From positions 78,657 through 142,656 of the forward strand of contig JAFMIR010000005.1 in the NCBI GenBank assembly GCA_017853885.1: DNA of 64,000 bases, given 5' to 3'. The notes beneath the pieces were generated by a model, which searched no databases, had not been told where the DNA came from, and saw nothing but the letters and a program-made list of their open reading frames with translations. This DNA comes from Prosthecobacter sp. (lineage in GTDB: Bacteria; Verrucomicrobiota; Verrucomicrobiia; Verrucomicrobiales; Verrucomicrobiaceae). Within the stretch, counting starts at the first letter, position 1; each line of letters opens with the position of its first letter. Shown one piece after another: positions 8,658-17,056 of this stretch. The position numbers and the translations under genes were made by a program.

Positions 8658-9281
8658 ATGACGAGCATGATTGCCTATTTGAGAGGAATTCTGGCCGAGG
8701 CTCTGCCTCATCAAGCCACCGTGGAGGTCCATGGCGTGGGCTACCTAGCCCATATCCCGCTCACCACTTTTGATAAATTGCCGCAACTCGGGGCAGAGGT
8801 TAAGCTTCTGACCCACTACCATGTCACGGATCAGGACCACAAGCTGTTTGGCTTTCTCACGGAGGATGAGCGTGACCTTTTCCGACTGCTGATGGATCGT
8901 GTGTCCGGTGTGGGGCCGAAAATGGCCCTCTCAGTGCTGAGCGGCATGGCGGTGACCGCTTTCAAAGATGCGGTGATTCAGGGGGATGTGAAGGCGCTGG
9001 CGGGTATCAAAGGCGTGGGTGGTAAAACAGCCGAGCGGATTGTGTTGGAATTGAAAGACAAGGTAGGTGTCGTGGATGCTTGGCAAGCCAGCCGCCATGC
9101 AAAGACCTCGCATGACCCTGTCCGAGAGGCGCAGAGCGATGCGGTGCTCGCCCTCATCTCCTTGGGTTATAAGCAGGGAGAGGCGCAGAAGGCAGTGAAT
9201 GAGATCGTGAAGAAGCCCGGCTTTGGGCCGGACTGTGGCGCGGACAAGATCATCCGTGAGGCTCTCCGCTCGATGAATTGA
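8658..9281 (+). CDS. ruvA: Holliday junction branch migration protein RuvA
   Basis: The 207-residue protein binds four-way junctions and loads the RuvB helicase. The typical N terminus MIAYLRG appears at residues 4-10, so the true start may be the ATG at 8667. The two helix-hairpin-helix motifs are seen (VSGVGPKMALSVLSG and IKGVGGKTAERIVLELKDK). The C-terminal RuvB-binding domain (LISLGYKQGEAQKAV) is complete. ruvB and ruvC are not adjacent. The gene faces a dehydrogenase gene 121 bases downstream and diverges from the M20 peptidase. Confidence 0.97.
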   Translation: MTSMIAYLRGILAEALPHQATVEVHGVGYLAHIPLTTFDKLPQLGAEVKLLTHYHVTDQDHKLFGFLTEDERDLFRLLMDRVSGVGPKMALSVLSGMAVTAFKDAVIQGDVKALAGIKGVGGKTAERIVLELKDKVGVVDAWQASRHAKTSHDPVREAQSDAVLALISLGYKQGEAQKAVNEIVKKPGFGPDCGADKIIREALRSMN

Positions 9282-9402
9282 GTGCTATAGGGAGTCTTCC
9301 AGTTTGGCGAAACCGATTGCGCCCGCCCTCCTCGATCTTTGTGCCGATGCTTGGATCGAAGGAGAAGTGTCACTGTGGCATGCTGCAGCAGCTGCCATAC
9401 AT

Positions 9403-10359
9403 TCACCACTTGTTCGCTTGGATCACGTCTTTTTCGCCCTTGAGGTAGTTTACGAGGTTTAAGGTGGCCCGCATGGCTTGGCGTGGCACGCTTTCATAGG
9501 TGCGTGAACCAATGTGTGGCGTGATGAGAGCCTTGGGATGCCTCAGCAGAGGATGCGATGGCGGCGGCGGCTCCTCGTCGAGTACATCCGTGGCGTAACC
9601 TCCAACGCTGCCTGCATCCAAGGCTACCAAGATGTCTGCCATGTGAACGAGCTCGGCACGCGAGGTGTTGACGATGAGCAGCTCAGGCTTCGTGAGCTTC
9701 AGGCGCTGCGCGTTGACGAGGTGGCGTGTACTTTCGCTGAGGTTCGCATGCAGGCTGAGCACGTCGAGATGTGGTAGCATGGTCTCGATGGTCTCATGAC
9801 GTTCGATGCCGTTTTCTTTCGCAAAGGCTTCCGGCCAATAAGGATCGAGCCCATGAACTTTCATGCCGAAAGCGAGCGCCCTCTTGGCCACCTCTTGGCC
9901 GATGCGTCCGAGGCCGATGATGCCGATGGTCTTGTTCCAGATCTCGTGACCGGTGATGCGCTTCCATTCGCCTTTGCGCACAGCATTGGCGGAATCGATC
10001 AGGTTGCGCACAAGAGCGAGCAGGAGGCAAAAAGTGTGCTCGGCGACGGTTGTGTGGTTTACACCGGGTGTGAAAAGCACTGGCACCTTCTTTTCCGTGC
10101 AGGCGGTCACGTCGATCTTGTCGAGGCCGATGCCGTATTTCGAGATTACGCGTAGGCGGGGCAGGGATTGGTCCAAAACGGCGCGGGTGATTTCGTCATC
10201 GCCGCAGAGGAAGGCATCGAACTGTCCTGCCAGCTCCAGCATCCGGCTTTCTGGAAGCGGTCCGCGCTCGCGGTGGATTTCATAGTCTTGTGCCCCCAAC
10301 AGGGCGTGATGATCGCCGGGTGTGTCTTGATAGCTGGTGGTGGTCAGGAGGATACGCAT
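9403..10359 (-). CDS. D-isomer-specific 2-hydroxyacid dehydrogenase (phosphoglycerate dehydrogenase-like)
   Basis: A 318-residue NAD-dependent dehydrogenase. The Rossmann motif GLGRIG with downstream Asp (GLDPYW) lies near residues 148-175. The catalytic Arg (NTSRAELV), Glu (DVLDEEP) and His (TPHIGS) are all present. The protein lacks the C-terminal ACT domain of classic SerA, so it is a short-form enzyme. Glyoxylate/hydroxypyruvate or another 2-ketoacid is as likely a substrate as 3-phosphoglycerate. The ATG at 10359 (MRILLTT) is chosen over a TTG two codons upstream. The start faces the 86-residue small gene 35 bases away. Confidence 0.88.
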   Translation of the reverse strand: MRILLTTTSYQDTPGDHHALLGAQDYEIHRERGPLPESRMLELAGQFDAFLCGDDEITRAVLDQSLPRLRVISKYGIGLDKIDVTACTEKKVPVLFTPGVNHTTVAEHTFCLLLALVRNLIDSANAVRKGEWKRITGHEIWNKTIGIIGLGRIGQEVAKRALAFGMKVHGLDPYWPEAFAKENGIERHETIETMLPHLDVLSLHANLSESTRHLVNAQRLKLTKPELLIVNTSRAELVHMADILVALDAGSVGGYATDVLDEEPPPPSHPLLRHPKALITPHIGSRTYESVPRQAMRATLNLVNYLKGEKDVIQANKW

Positions 10360-10394
10360 TGGCAAGGCAATGATTTGGGGTTAGGAACGTCAAC

Positions 10395-10655
10395 ATGGTT
10401 CAGGACGAAATCGAGCGCAACATGGGCGTTCAGCCTTTGGACAGCATCATGTTGGAGCATGCTCTCGGCAATCACGACCTCGTGAATGCCTGCGATGAGC
10501 CGATCACTCACAAGGCCGTTCAGCGTGCCCGCAGGGGTCGTCGCCTTACGAAGCATATGCAACGCCGTATGGTGGAGGCATTGAACCGCGCTATCATGCT
10601 CCGAGATGAGTCGCTGAAGCGTTCTTGGGAGGTGGGAGATTTATTCACTTATTGA
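10395..10655 (+). CDS. Small conserved HTH-like protein of unknown function
   Basis: An 86-residue basic protein. The central part (HDLVNACDEPITHKAVQRARRGRRLTKHMQRRMVEALN) reads like the helix-turn-helix of a small regulator: a residue pattern of an N-terminal helix, then a recognition-like helix, and an Arg-rich linker. I recall short proteins of this shape in other Verrucomicrobiota, but I cannot cite a family. The start ATG at 10395 follows the divergent dehydrogenase start by 35 bases. Opposite-strand reading gives a less protein-like sequence. Function is unknown; DNA binding is inference. Confidence 0.6.
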   Translation: MVQDEIERNMGVQPLDSIMLEHALGNHDLVNACDEPITHKAVQRARRGRRLTKHMQRRMVEALNRAIMLRDESLKRSWEVGDLFTY

Positions 10656-10739
10656 GGAGTAAGTGGCAGAACGGATAGCTGTGGGTGCAAAGCGACTGCT
10701 TGCCGCAGCGTTCGCCTGCCGTTATTTGATTAGATTACC

Positions 10740-11156
10740 ATGCCCGAATCGATTGCCGAACGCCGTTTTGTCACCGCCGCTGAAAAAGTGGATTTTGTTT
10801 CGCCTTGGACCCTCGAAGAGTGGCTCTGCCGCGGAGACATCGTCAACAACGAGCAACTGATGATGGTGCGGGCTAACATGCAGCCTGGTCGTAGCCATCC
10901 TTTCCACTCTCATCCAACCCGCGAGGAGCTCATTTATGTGATTTCCGGTAAAGCAGAGCAATGGGTGGGTCAGCAGAGGAAGATCCTCGGCCCTGGCGAC
11001 ATGGCTTTCATCCCGATGGGTGAGATTCATGGAACTTGGAATGCAGGTGACGAGATGCTCGTTTTCCTCGCCATTCTGTCCCCTGCCAAGGCCGAAGAGC
11101 CTGGTATCGTTGATCACAGCGAGGAGGAACCCTGGAAGTCAATACGTGCAGCCTGA
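10740..11156 (+). CDS. Cupin-domain protein
   Basis: A 138-residue single-domain cupin. Cupin motif 1 is visible (HPFHSHPTREELIYVISG: two His, a Glu, and the final Gly) and motif 2 (PGDMAFIPMGEIHGTWN, with the fourth ligand His). These residues normally hold one divalent metal in the beta-barrel. No partner domain is fused, so an enzymatic or ligand-sensing role cannot be assigned. The gene follows the small HTH-like gene by 84 bases and precedes the phosphohexomutase by 102 bases. Confidence 0.85.
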   Translation: MPESIAERRFVTAAEKVDFVSPWTLEEWLCRGDIVNNEQLMMVRANMQPGRSHPFHSHPTREELIYVISGKAEQWVGQQRKILGPGDMAFIPMGEIHGTWNAGDEMLVFLAILSPAKAEEPGIVDHSEEEPWKSIRAA

Positions 11157-11258
11157 GTGGTTGCCTTTGGGTAAAGAAATCAGCTTCCCGTCATCGCTGG
11201 GTATGGGGATTTGCCAAACCATGGCCTGCCGCTATCATCTGCGTTTTTCATTTTCCCC

Positions 11259-13223
11259 ATGTCGCTCGAAGCCACTCTCACCAGCGCCGCTGCCGCGGGC
11301 AAAATCCTAGAATCCACGCATCAAAACATTCTCGCTCTTCTCGCAGCGAGCCGTGAGCCGGTTTACAAGGTCAGCATCGAAGAACTCGCCGCTGCGGAAG
11401 AATGGGAGGAACTGAATGACCGCTTCTTTCAGGCCCTGAAATTCGGCACTGGCGGCCTTCGCGGTCGCACAATTGGCAAAGTGGTGACGAAAGCCGAGCG
11501 CGGCAAGGCTCAGGCGGATCAGCGCCCCGATCACCCCTGTGTCGGCACAAACGCGATGAATTTCTACAACGTGAGTCGAGCCACCCGCGGTCTCGTGGCC
11601 TACATCAAAGCTTACCGGGAAAAAGCTGGACTCAGCGGCAGGCCGTCCATTGTGTTTTCACATGACACGCGTCACTTCTCGCCGGAGTTCGCGCAGAAGT
11701 GTGCCAGAATTGCCATGGATCATGGGGCGGATGTTTATCTATTCGACGGATGCCGTGCGACGCCTGAAATGAGCTTTGCTGTGCGCCAGCTTCGCGCCGA
11801 TGCCGGCGTGATGCTCACTGCTTCGCATAACCCACCGCATGACAACGGTTACAAGGTAAACTTTAGCGATGGCGCGGGCATTGTGGAGCCACACGCCAAA
11901 GGCATCATCACTGAGGTGAATGCCATCAGAGACGAAGGTTACACGCCGTTGCCCGCTGACCAGCAAGGCCAGCTGACCACGCTCGGTGCAGAAATGGACA
12001 AGCAGTATTTGGAGCGTGTCGAGACGATGATGCTCCAGCCGGACCTTGTGCAGCAAAACGCAGCCAAAAAGCTCAAGATCGTTTACACCGCGCTGCATGG
12101 CACGGGTGGTGTTCTGGTGCCGGTGATCCTAAAGAAACTTGGCTTCAACTTCCTGACTGTGCCGGAGCAGGATGTGCGCGACGGCCGATTCCCGACCGTA
12201 AAATCACCGAACCCGGAAAACGCGTCTGCTTTGAAAATGGCCGTCGATTTGGCTGACAAGGAAGGTGCGGATATCATCATCGGCACCGATCCAGATTGTG
12301 ACCGCATGGGCGTGGGCGTTCGCGATGCCAGCGGCAAGATGCAGCTTCTCACCGGTAACCAGACGGGTTCGCTCATGGGGTGGTATCGCCTCAAGACGAT
12401 GTTTGATCTCGGCATCCTCAATGAGTCGAACAGGAAGAATGCTGTTTTTCTCAAGACTTTCGTTACCAGTCCCATGCAGGATGCTATCGCTGCCCTTTTT
12501 GGTGTGGCCTGTGTCAACACACTCACCGGCTTCAAGTGGATCAGTGCCAAACTGAACAAATACGAGAATGCCTTGCCTGCTGACATCCGTTTAAGGTATC
12601 GCGATCTCACGGCTGTTGAATCCCGCTCCGCACGTCTCCAGCACAGCAAGTTCCTCGTCTTCGGTGGTGAGGAGAGCTACGGCTACATGGGCGATGACTT
12701 CAGTCGTGACAAGGATGGCAACGGCGCAGTCATCATGTTTGCCGAACTCGCCGCCTATGCGGCTTCCAAAGGCTTGACCGTCGCCGGTTTGCTCGACGAA
12801 GTGTATTGTGAAATCGGGTTTTTCATGGAGCGCAATGAAAGCGTCGTTTTTGAAGGCGCTGCTGGTGCCGCACAGATCCAAAAATTGGCTGACAGCTACG
12901 GCGCCAATCCGCCGAAGGAAGTCGATGGCAGCGCGGTGACCCGGGTGCGCGATTTTCGCAAGCCTGGCATCATCGATGAGGAAGGGGAGGCCGTTTCGAC
13001 TGAAAAAATGCTCTTTGTCGATCTTGCTGACGGTCGCAGCTTTGCCGTGCGTCCCTCCGGCACGGAGCCGAAGATCAAATACTACCTGTTTGGCCGAGAA
13101 ACACCTCTCGCTGGCCAGAAACTCAGCACTACCGATCTCAACATCGCGAAGAAAAAAGTCGCAGCATCCCTCGCCAGCATGTGGGAAAAGCTCCGCACAG
13201 ACATCGATGTGCGTTTGGCCTGA
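11259..13223 (+). CDS. Phosphoglucomutase/phosphomannomutase family enzyme
   Basis: A 654-residue alpha-D-phosphohexomutase interconverting hexose 1- and 6-phosphates. All four family signatures are seen: the phosphoserine loop (LTASHNPPHDNGYK), the Mg2+ loop (GTDPDCDRMGVGV), the sugar-specificity loop (FGGEESYGYM) and the C-terminal phosphate-binding loop (RPSGTEPKIKYY). An N-terminal extension (about 60 residues) before the catalytic domain and the length suggest the PgcA/YbbT-like bacterial subfamily. The start ATG at 11259 (MSLEATLTS) is preferred to an in-frame start 48 bases upstream. Glucose versus mannose specificity cannot be told from sequence. Confidence 0.93.
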   Translation: MSLEATLTSAAAAGKILESTHQNILALLAASREPVYKVSIEELAAAEEWEELNDRFFQALKFGTGGLRGRTIGKVVTKAERGKAQADQRPDHPCVGTNAMNFYNVSRATRGLVAYIKAYREKAGLSGRPSIVFSHDTRHFSPEFAQKCARIAMDHGADVYLFDGCRATPEMSFAVRQLRADAGVMLTASHNPPHDNGYKVNFSDGAGIVEPHAKGIITEVNAIRDEGYTPLPADQQGQLTTLGAEMDKQYLERVETMMLQPDLVQQNAAKKLKIVYTALHGTGGVLVPVILKKLGFNFLTVPEQDVRDGRFPTVKSPNPENASALKMAVDLADKEGADIIIGTDPDCDRMGVGVRDASGKMQLLTGNQTGSLMGWYRLKTMFDLGILNESNRKNAVFLKTFVTSPMQDAIAALFGVACVNTLTGFKWISAKLNKYENALPADIRLRYRDLTAVESRSARLQHSKFLVFGGEESYGYMGDDFSRDKDGNGAVIMFAELAAYAASKGLTVAGLLDEVYCEIGFFMERNESVVFEGAAGAAQIQKLADSYGANPPKEVDGSAVTRVRDFRKPGIIDEEGEAVSTEKMLFVDLADGRSFAVRPSGTEPKIKYYLFGRETPLAGQKLSTTDLNIAKKKVAASLASMWEKLRTDIDVRLA

Positions 13224-13415
13224 GAGGCGTCAATACATCCACGAATGGCCACTCGAGGATTTCAACGAGCATCCTTGGGTCGCTAAGCGGTTTGAAGTTT
13301 CACATGAAGCTCTTCCATGGTGTCTTGACCATCTATGGCACAGCTTGGAAGGCAGGGTCTCGGCCACCAAAATCCAGCTTGAAGTCATCTGAAATTTAAG
13401 AAACACTAAATAACT

Positions 13416-14249
13416 ATGAACTCGAAGCATTTTCTCTCACATGCTGCCTGCACCATGGGCTTTGTTTTTGTTTTGAGCACTTCAGTTTTGGCGCAGCAAG
13501 GCTACTACCAAGCACCTCCTCGTTACGCGCCCCCGCCTCCAAACGGCTTCAATCAACAACCGCACTCTGTGCAGCGTGAGGGTCCACTCGGTTTCATCCC
13601 CAAAATGGGGCAGAAGCTCGGCAGCTGGGTGCGCCGTGCGTTCTACGGGGAGCAACCCGCTTATGGCGGCTATTCCCAGCAGGCACCTCAACGCGGCTCT
13701 GTCTACGGTCAAAACGAAGCACGCCAATATTCCACTCCAGCGCCTAGCGGGCCTTATCAGCCATCGCCAAGCTATAAGACGCCATCCGCTGACTCAACCA
13801 CCCAGCCGCAGGCACCGCGCTACAGTTATCCGCCAAATCAGTCTGCGGCTACGAAAACCATGCAGCCTCCTTCGAGCTCGCAGAATGCGTCAAAAAGCCA
13901 GACAACACCATCAAAGATCGAAGAGCCCAAATCGAAATCCGAAGTCGCGACTTCCAAGAGCAGCACAAAATCGACGAAGCCACCATCAGCCCCCACACAG
14001 CCAATCCAATCGAAAGAGCCTGAATTGGCGACTACGCGTCGTTCCGACTCTTTGAAGACCAAACAGGAACCGTTGGCGAATCCGTCTTCATCGGGCAACG
14101 CCGGTTCGTTTTTGAAGGGTAAAAAAACGGGTAAGCCTGGTCGAGTGATTAGCCCCTACCCACCATACAAAGAATTGGATATCACCGGCCTTGATAGCGG
14201 CTCTCTGGCCCTCGATCCAACAACGCAGAAGGTCTTTGAGGTGCCATAA
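13416..14249 (+). CDS. Secreted Pro/Ser/Gln-rich low-complexity protein
   Basis: A 277-residue protein with a clear signal peptide (MNSKHFLSHAACTMGFVFVLSTSVLAQQ). The mature part is low-complexity, first Tyr/Pro/Gln-rich, then Ser/Lys/Thr/Pro-rich for about 120 residues. It ends in a compact, more ordered stretch (GKPGRVISPYPPYKELDITGLDSGSLALDPTTQKVFEVP pattern), which is probably the conserved functional part. There is no enzyme motif. A wall-spanning or envelope-linker protein is plausible. It sits directly upstream of rpoN with a 165-base gap; no terminator with a T run is evident. Confidence 0.7.
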   Translation: MNSKHFLSHAACTMGFVFVLSTSVLAQQGYYQAPPRYAPPPPNGFNQQPHSVQREGPLGFIPKMGQKLGSWVRRAFYGEQPAYGGYSQQAPQRGSVYGQNEARQYSTPAPSGPYQPSPSYKTPSADSTTQPQAPRYSYPPNQSAATKTMQPPSSSQNASKSQTTPSKIEEPKSKSEVATSKSSTKSTKPPSAPTQPIQSKEPELATTRRSDSLKTKQEPLANPSSSGNAGSFLKGKKTGKPGRVISPYPPYKELDITGLDSGSLALDPTTQKVFEVP

Positions 14250-14350
14250 ACGGTTCTACAAACCGCTATGATATGCCTTGGATGATTTTCGAGGTGTTTT
14301 AAATATGCCATGCCCTGATTTTTTTCGCATTTGGGAAAAAAACTGGCTTC

Positions 14351-14366
14351 TGGCCTGCGCTTTGCT
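14351..14366 (+). promoter_or_regulatory. Candidate sigma-54 (-24/-12) promoter of rpoN
   Basis: TGGCCTGCGCTTTGCT matches the consensus TGGCACGNNNNTTGCW at 14 of 16 places. The invariant GG and GC are separated by exactly 10 bases. The site ends 48 bases before the rpoN start. An A/T-tract region (14315-14342) lies just upstream, a position where IHF-like bending often assists. The match is visible; use in vivo is inference. Confidence 0.65.
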
Positions 14367-14414
14367 TGAAAAGAATGCACGGACAGTTTTTGGGTGCTGG
14401 CCGTTCCACCAACC

Positions 14415-15905
14415 ATGGCCAGTCAAGGATTCCAGCAGTTACAAACACAAAAGCTCTCCATTGGGCCGCAGATGCAGCAGAGTCTGCAAATCCTGCAGGC
14501 ACCCACTTTGGAGCTGCGTCAGATTATCCAGCAGGAGATTGAGGTGAACCCTGTGCTCGAACTGGAAGCACCTGAAACTTCGCTCGATGATGCCATACCC
14601 GATGATCCGGATGATCGTAGCGGGGGTGATGAGGACATAGCCCAGCTTACCCAGATGGATGAGGAATGGCGTGAATACTGGCAGCAGAGCCGTCAGCAGT
14701 CCGCAGCACGTCGCAGCGATGACCAAGAGCGTTGGCAGTTCATGATGGATTCCATCGTGGCTCCCACAACACTGCAGGAGCATCTTGTTTCACAGCTTCA
14801 TACCGCAGATGTGAAGAATGAGCGCATCGCATCACATGTCGAATTTCTGATCGGCAATCTGGATGATCGTGGATTTCTCAATTCACGGATTGATGAAATC
14901 AGCCTGCAGCAAGCCATTTCTATCGATGAGCTTCGCGAAGCCAAAAATCTCCTACAGAGTTTTGACCCCGTCGGCATTGGCTCCGAAGACCTTCGTGAGT
15001 GCCTCATGTTTCAGTTGGAGCGCCTCGGTAAGAAGGGCACATTACCTTGGCGTGTGCTTGACCAGCATCTCGACGATCTGGCCAACAAGCGTTATCCTGT
15101 GATTGCTCGGAAGCTTGGTGTGCCGGTGGACCAAATCTCTCGTGCCGCCGATCTCATTGGCACGCTGGATCCACGCCCTGCACAGCGTTTCGCTGTTTCA
15201 GAAAACAACTACGTCACACCTGATGTAGTTGTTGAAAAGCTCAATGGCGAATGGGTGGCCGTCATGATGAACGATGACCTTCCGCGATTGCGCATCAGCA
15301 ACACCTACAAAGATCTGCTCAGTCAGTCACAGAGCACTGGTGAGGTTCGCGATTATGTGCGTGACAAGATTCGCGGTGGCAAATTTCTCATCCGTTGCAT
15401 CCATCAGCGCCAGCAGACCATTCACAAGATTTCCACGGAGATCCTCCGCCATCAGCGTGACTTCCTCGACAAGGGCCTTGGGCATCTCAAATCTCTCAAC
15501 ATGGCCACCGTGGCGGCCGACGTCGGTGTGCATGAGACGACCGTGAGCCGGGCCATCGCCGGTAAATACATCGCCACGCCGCATGGAGTCTTTGAGCTGA
15601 AATACTTTTTCACACACGGTGTTAAGACGGAGTCTGGCGAGGATATGAGCAACACCAGTGTAAAAAAGGCGATCGCAGAACTCGTCCGTAACGAAGCCAA
15701 GCACAAGCCGCTCAGTGATGATAAGCTTGCCGTGCTGCTCGACAAACAGGGCATCAAAGTTGCCCGTCGCACCATCGCAAAATATCGTGAAGCGTTAGGC
15801 ATCCTACCCAGCCATCTACGAAAGGAATTCGTGGCCGTGCCGCCCAAGGCTCCCAAGATTCGCCAGCCGAAGGCATCGTCTGTTTCGGAGGATGCGAAGC
15901 CTTAA
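14415..15905 (+). CDS. rpoN: RNA polymerase sigma-54 factor RpoN
   Basis: A 496-residue alternative sigma factor that directs RNA polymerase to -24/-12 promoters and needs ATP-driven activators. The order matches the family: Gln-rich region I (about residues 1-50; QLQTQKLSIGPQMQQSLQIL pattern), an acidic region II (to about 110), the core-binding domain, an HTH (ETTVSRAIAGKY, near residue 378) and the RpoN box (ARRTIAKYREALGI, near 450-463), ending in a basic tail. The start ATG at 14415 (MASQGF) is chosen over a start 21 bases upstream. No ATPase-activator gene is adjacent. A -24/-12-like site just upstream suggests autoregulation. Confidence 0.97.
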   Translation: MASQGFQQLQTQKLSIGPQMQQSLQILQAPTLELRQIIQQEIEVNPVLELEAPETSLDDAIPDDPDDRSGGDEDIAQLTQMDEEWREYWQQSRQQSAARRSDDQERWQFMMDSIVAPTTLQEHLVSQLHTADVKNERIASHVEFLIGNLDDRGFLNSRIDEISLQQAISIDELREAKNLLQSFDPVGIGSEDLRECLMFQLERLGKKGTLPWRVLDQHLDDLANKRYPVIARKLGVPVDQISRAADLIGTLDPRPAQRFAVSENNYVTPDVVVEKLNGEWVAVMMNDDLPRLRISNTYKDLLSQSQSTGEVRDYVRDKIRGGKFLIRCIHQRQQTIHKISTEILRHQRDFLDKGLGHLKSLNMATVAADVGVHETTVSRAIAGKYIATPHGVFELKYFFTHGVKTESGEDMSNTSVKKAIAELVRNEAKHKPLSDDKLAVLLDKQGIKVARRTIAKYREALGILPSHLRKEFVAVPPKAPKIRQPKASSVSEDAKP

Positions 15906-16072
15906 GCGGCTCTTGGGTGAGGTCTAAAGCCTTTGGGGTCACCACCTCGTCTTGCTGTTAGGTGACTCATGGGTTGCGCTAGGCATGAAATGAGCGTTTT
16001 ACGGAATCAAGTCGACATCGACAGCTGAAATGGTTGCCACAATCATTTCATGGCGGATGTATGAGCAAGCTC

Positions 16073-16092
16073 ATCCCTTGGATCCAAGGGAT
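16073..16092. promoter_or_regulatory. 20-base perfect palindrome upstream of the DoxX-like gene
   Basis: ATCCCTTGGATCCAAGGGAT is a perfect palindrome ending 14 bases before the TTG start of the gene at 16107. The position fits a repressor operator, but no regulator gene is adjacent. It is not followed by a T run, so it is not a terminator. Confidence 0.4.
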
Positions 16093-16106
16093 AAAAAGCT
16101 GTCTTC

Positions 16107-16436
16107 TTGAAAACCACGCTCATCCTCTTTTCCGCGCTTTCCTTTCTTGCTTACGGATCGGCATGTTTTTTTTCGAGGCGCATGAAGCAGGAGTTTCTTC
16201 GCTACCGTCTCGCTTCACAGCGCGTCACCGTGGGTGTTTTGCAGTGGCTTGCGGGCATCGGCCTGCTGGCGGGAATGAGCCAGCCGTGGATGGGGCAAGC
16301 AGCAGCAGCTGGACTAGCGCTTATGATGCTGGTCGCCAGCATCGTGCGCATTCAAATCAAGGACACTTTGCTGCAAACCGTCCCTGCGCTCTTTTATCTG
16401 GCACTCAACATCTATCTCTGCGTTGCAGGATTCTGA
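16107..16436 (+). CDS. DoxX-like integral membrane protein
   Basis: A 109-residue protein with four hydrophobic segments and the short basic loop SRRMKQEFLRYR after helix 1. The composition and helix spacing resemble the DoxX-like/DUF-type four-helix membrane proteins. A matching gene on the other strand (16449-16811) has the same layout and shares the IxDPxxKALPS-like motif (here IKDTLLQTVPA). The start is a TTG at 16107; no better ATG lies in the first 30 codons and no Shine-Dalgarno sequence is visible. Ends of the two genes are 12 bases apart. Function is unknown. Confidence 0.6.
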   Translation: MKTTLILFSALSFLAYGSACFFSRRMKQEFLRYRLASQRVTVGVLQWLAGIGLLAGMSQPWMGQAAAAGLALMMLVASIVRIQIKDTLLQTVPALFYLALNIYLCVAGF

Positions 16437-16448
16437 TCCGCAAGCCGC

Positions 16449-16811
16449 TTACATCAGGGCGATGATGACACACATCACTAGCACTGCAAGAGAGGGGAGC
16501 GCTTTGCTGAAAGGATCTTTTACTTTCAAGTGCATGAAGAACGCTCCCAGCATGAGTATTCCCATGCCAACTGCCGCAGGTTGTGCCAGACTGGAAAACC
16601 AGAGCGAGGCTAGCAACGCTAAGGCAAAGCCAATCTTCAACGTGCCGATGAGGCAAAAAATCGGGAAGGGAAACCCGTAGACGTCGAACTCCTCACGCAA
16701 GTTTTTCGCATCCTTGCCACGATACGCTGTCGCCTGATCGCGGCGCAGGATCCACACGTTTAGTATGCCAAGTGCCACGATGAGTTTCAGAGCAATGAGG
16801 AAATAGTCCAT
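16449..16811 (-). CDS. DoxX-like integral membrane protein, paralogue of its neighbour
   Basis: A 120-residue protein with four hydrophobic helices. A charged loop (RRDQATAYRGKDAKNLREEFDVYG) lies between helices 1 and 2, and the motif VKDPFSKALPS lies before the last helix. The layout matches the 16107-16436 protein, which suggests an old duplication followed by inversion. I chose the ATG at 16811 (MDYFLIALKL); an upstream start would add a non-conserved 16 residues. Quinone-linked oxidoreductase subunits are known in the DoxX family, but nothing here shows a substrate. Confidence 0.65.
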   Translation of the reverse strand: MDYFLIALKLIVALGILNVWILRRDQATAYRGKDAKNLREEFDVYGFPFPIFCLIGTLKIGFALALLASLWFSSLAQPAAVGMGILMLGAFFMHLKVKDPFSKALPSLAVLVMCVIIALM

Positions 16812-17056
16812 GGTGATGAGGTAGACGATCCCTATTTGGTGAGATCCATCTGCCAACAAGCGTGCTTCACCCGCTCTAAAACTGCAACCAAATACCTAGC
16901 AAGGCTTTCAGTCTTCTTCCTCGTGTTACAATGGGTTTCGATTTTGCATGAGACATTCAAGGTGGATCATCTCGTTTTCGCGTTCTTGATCTCCACTTCA
17001 ATCATCGGTTGGATGATCTGCCATCACTCAGAACCCAAATCCGTTCTACATGAGCT

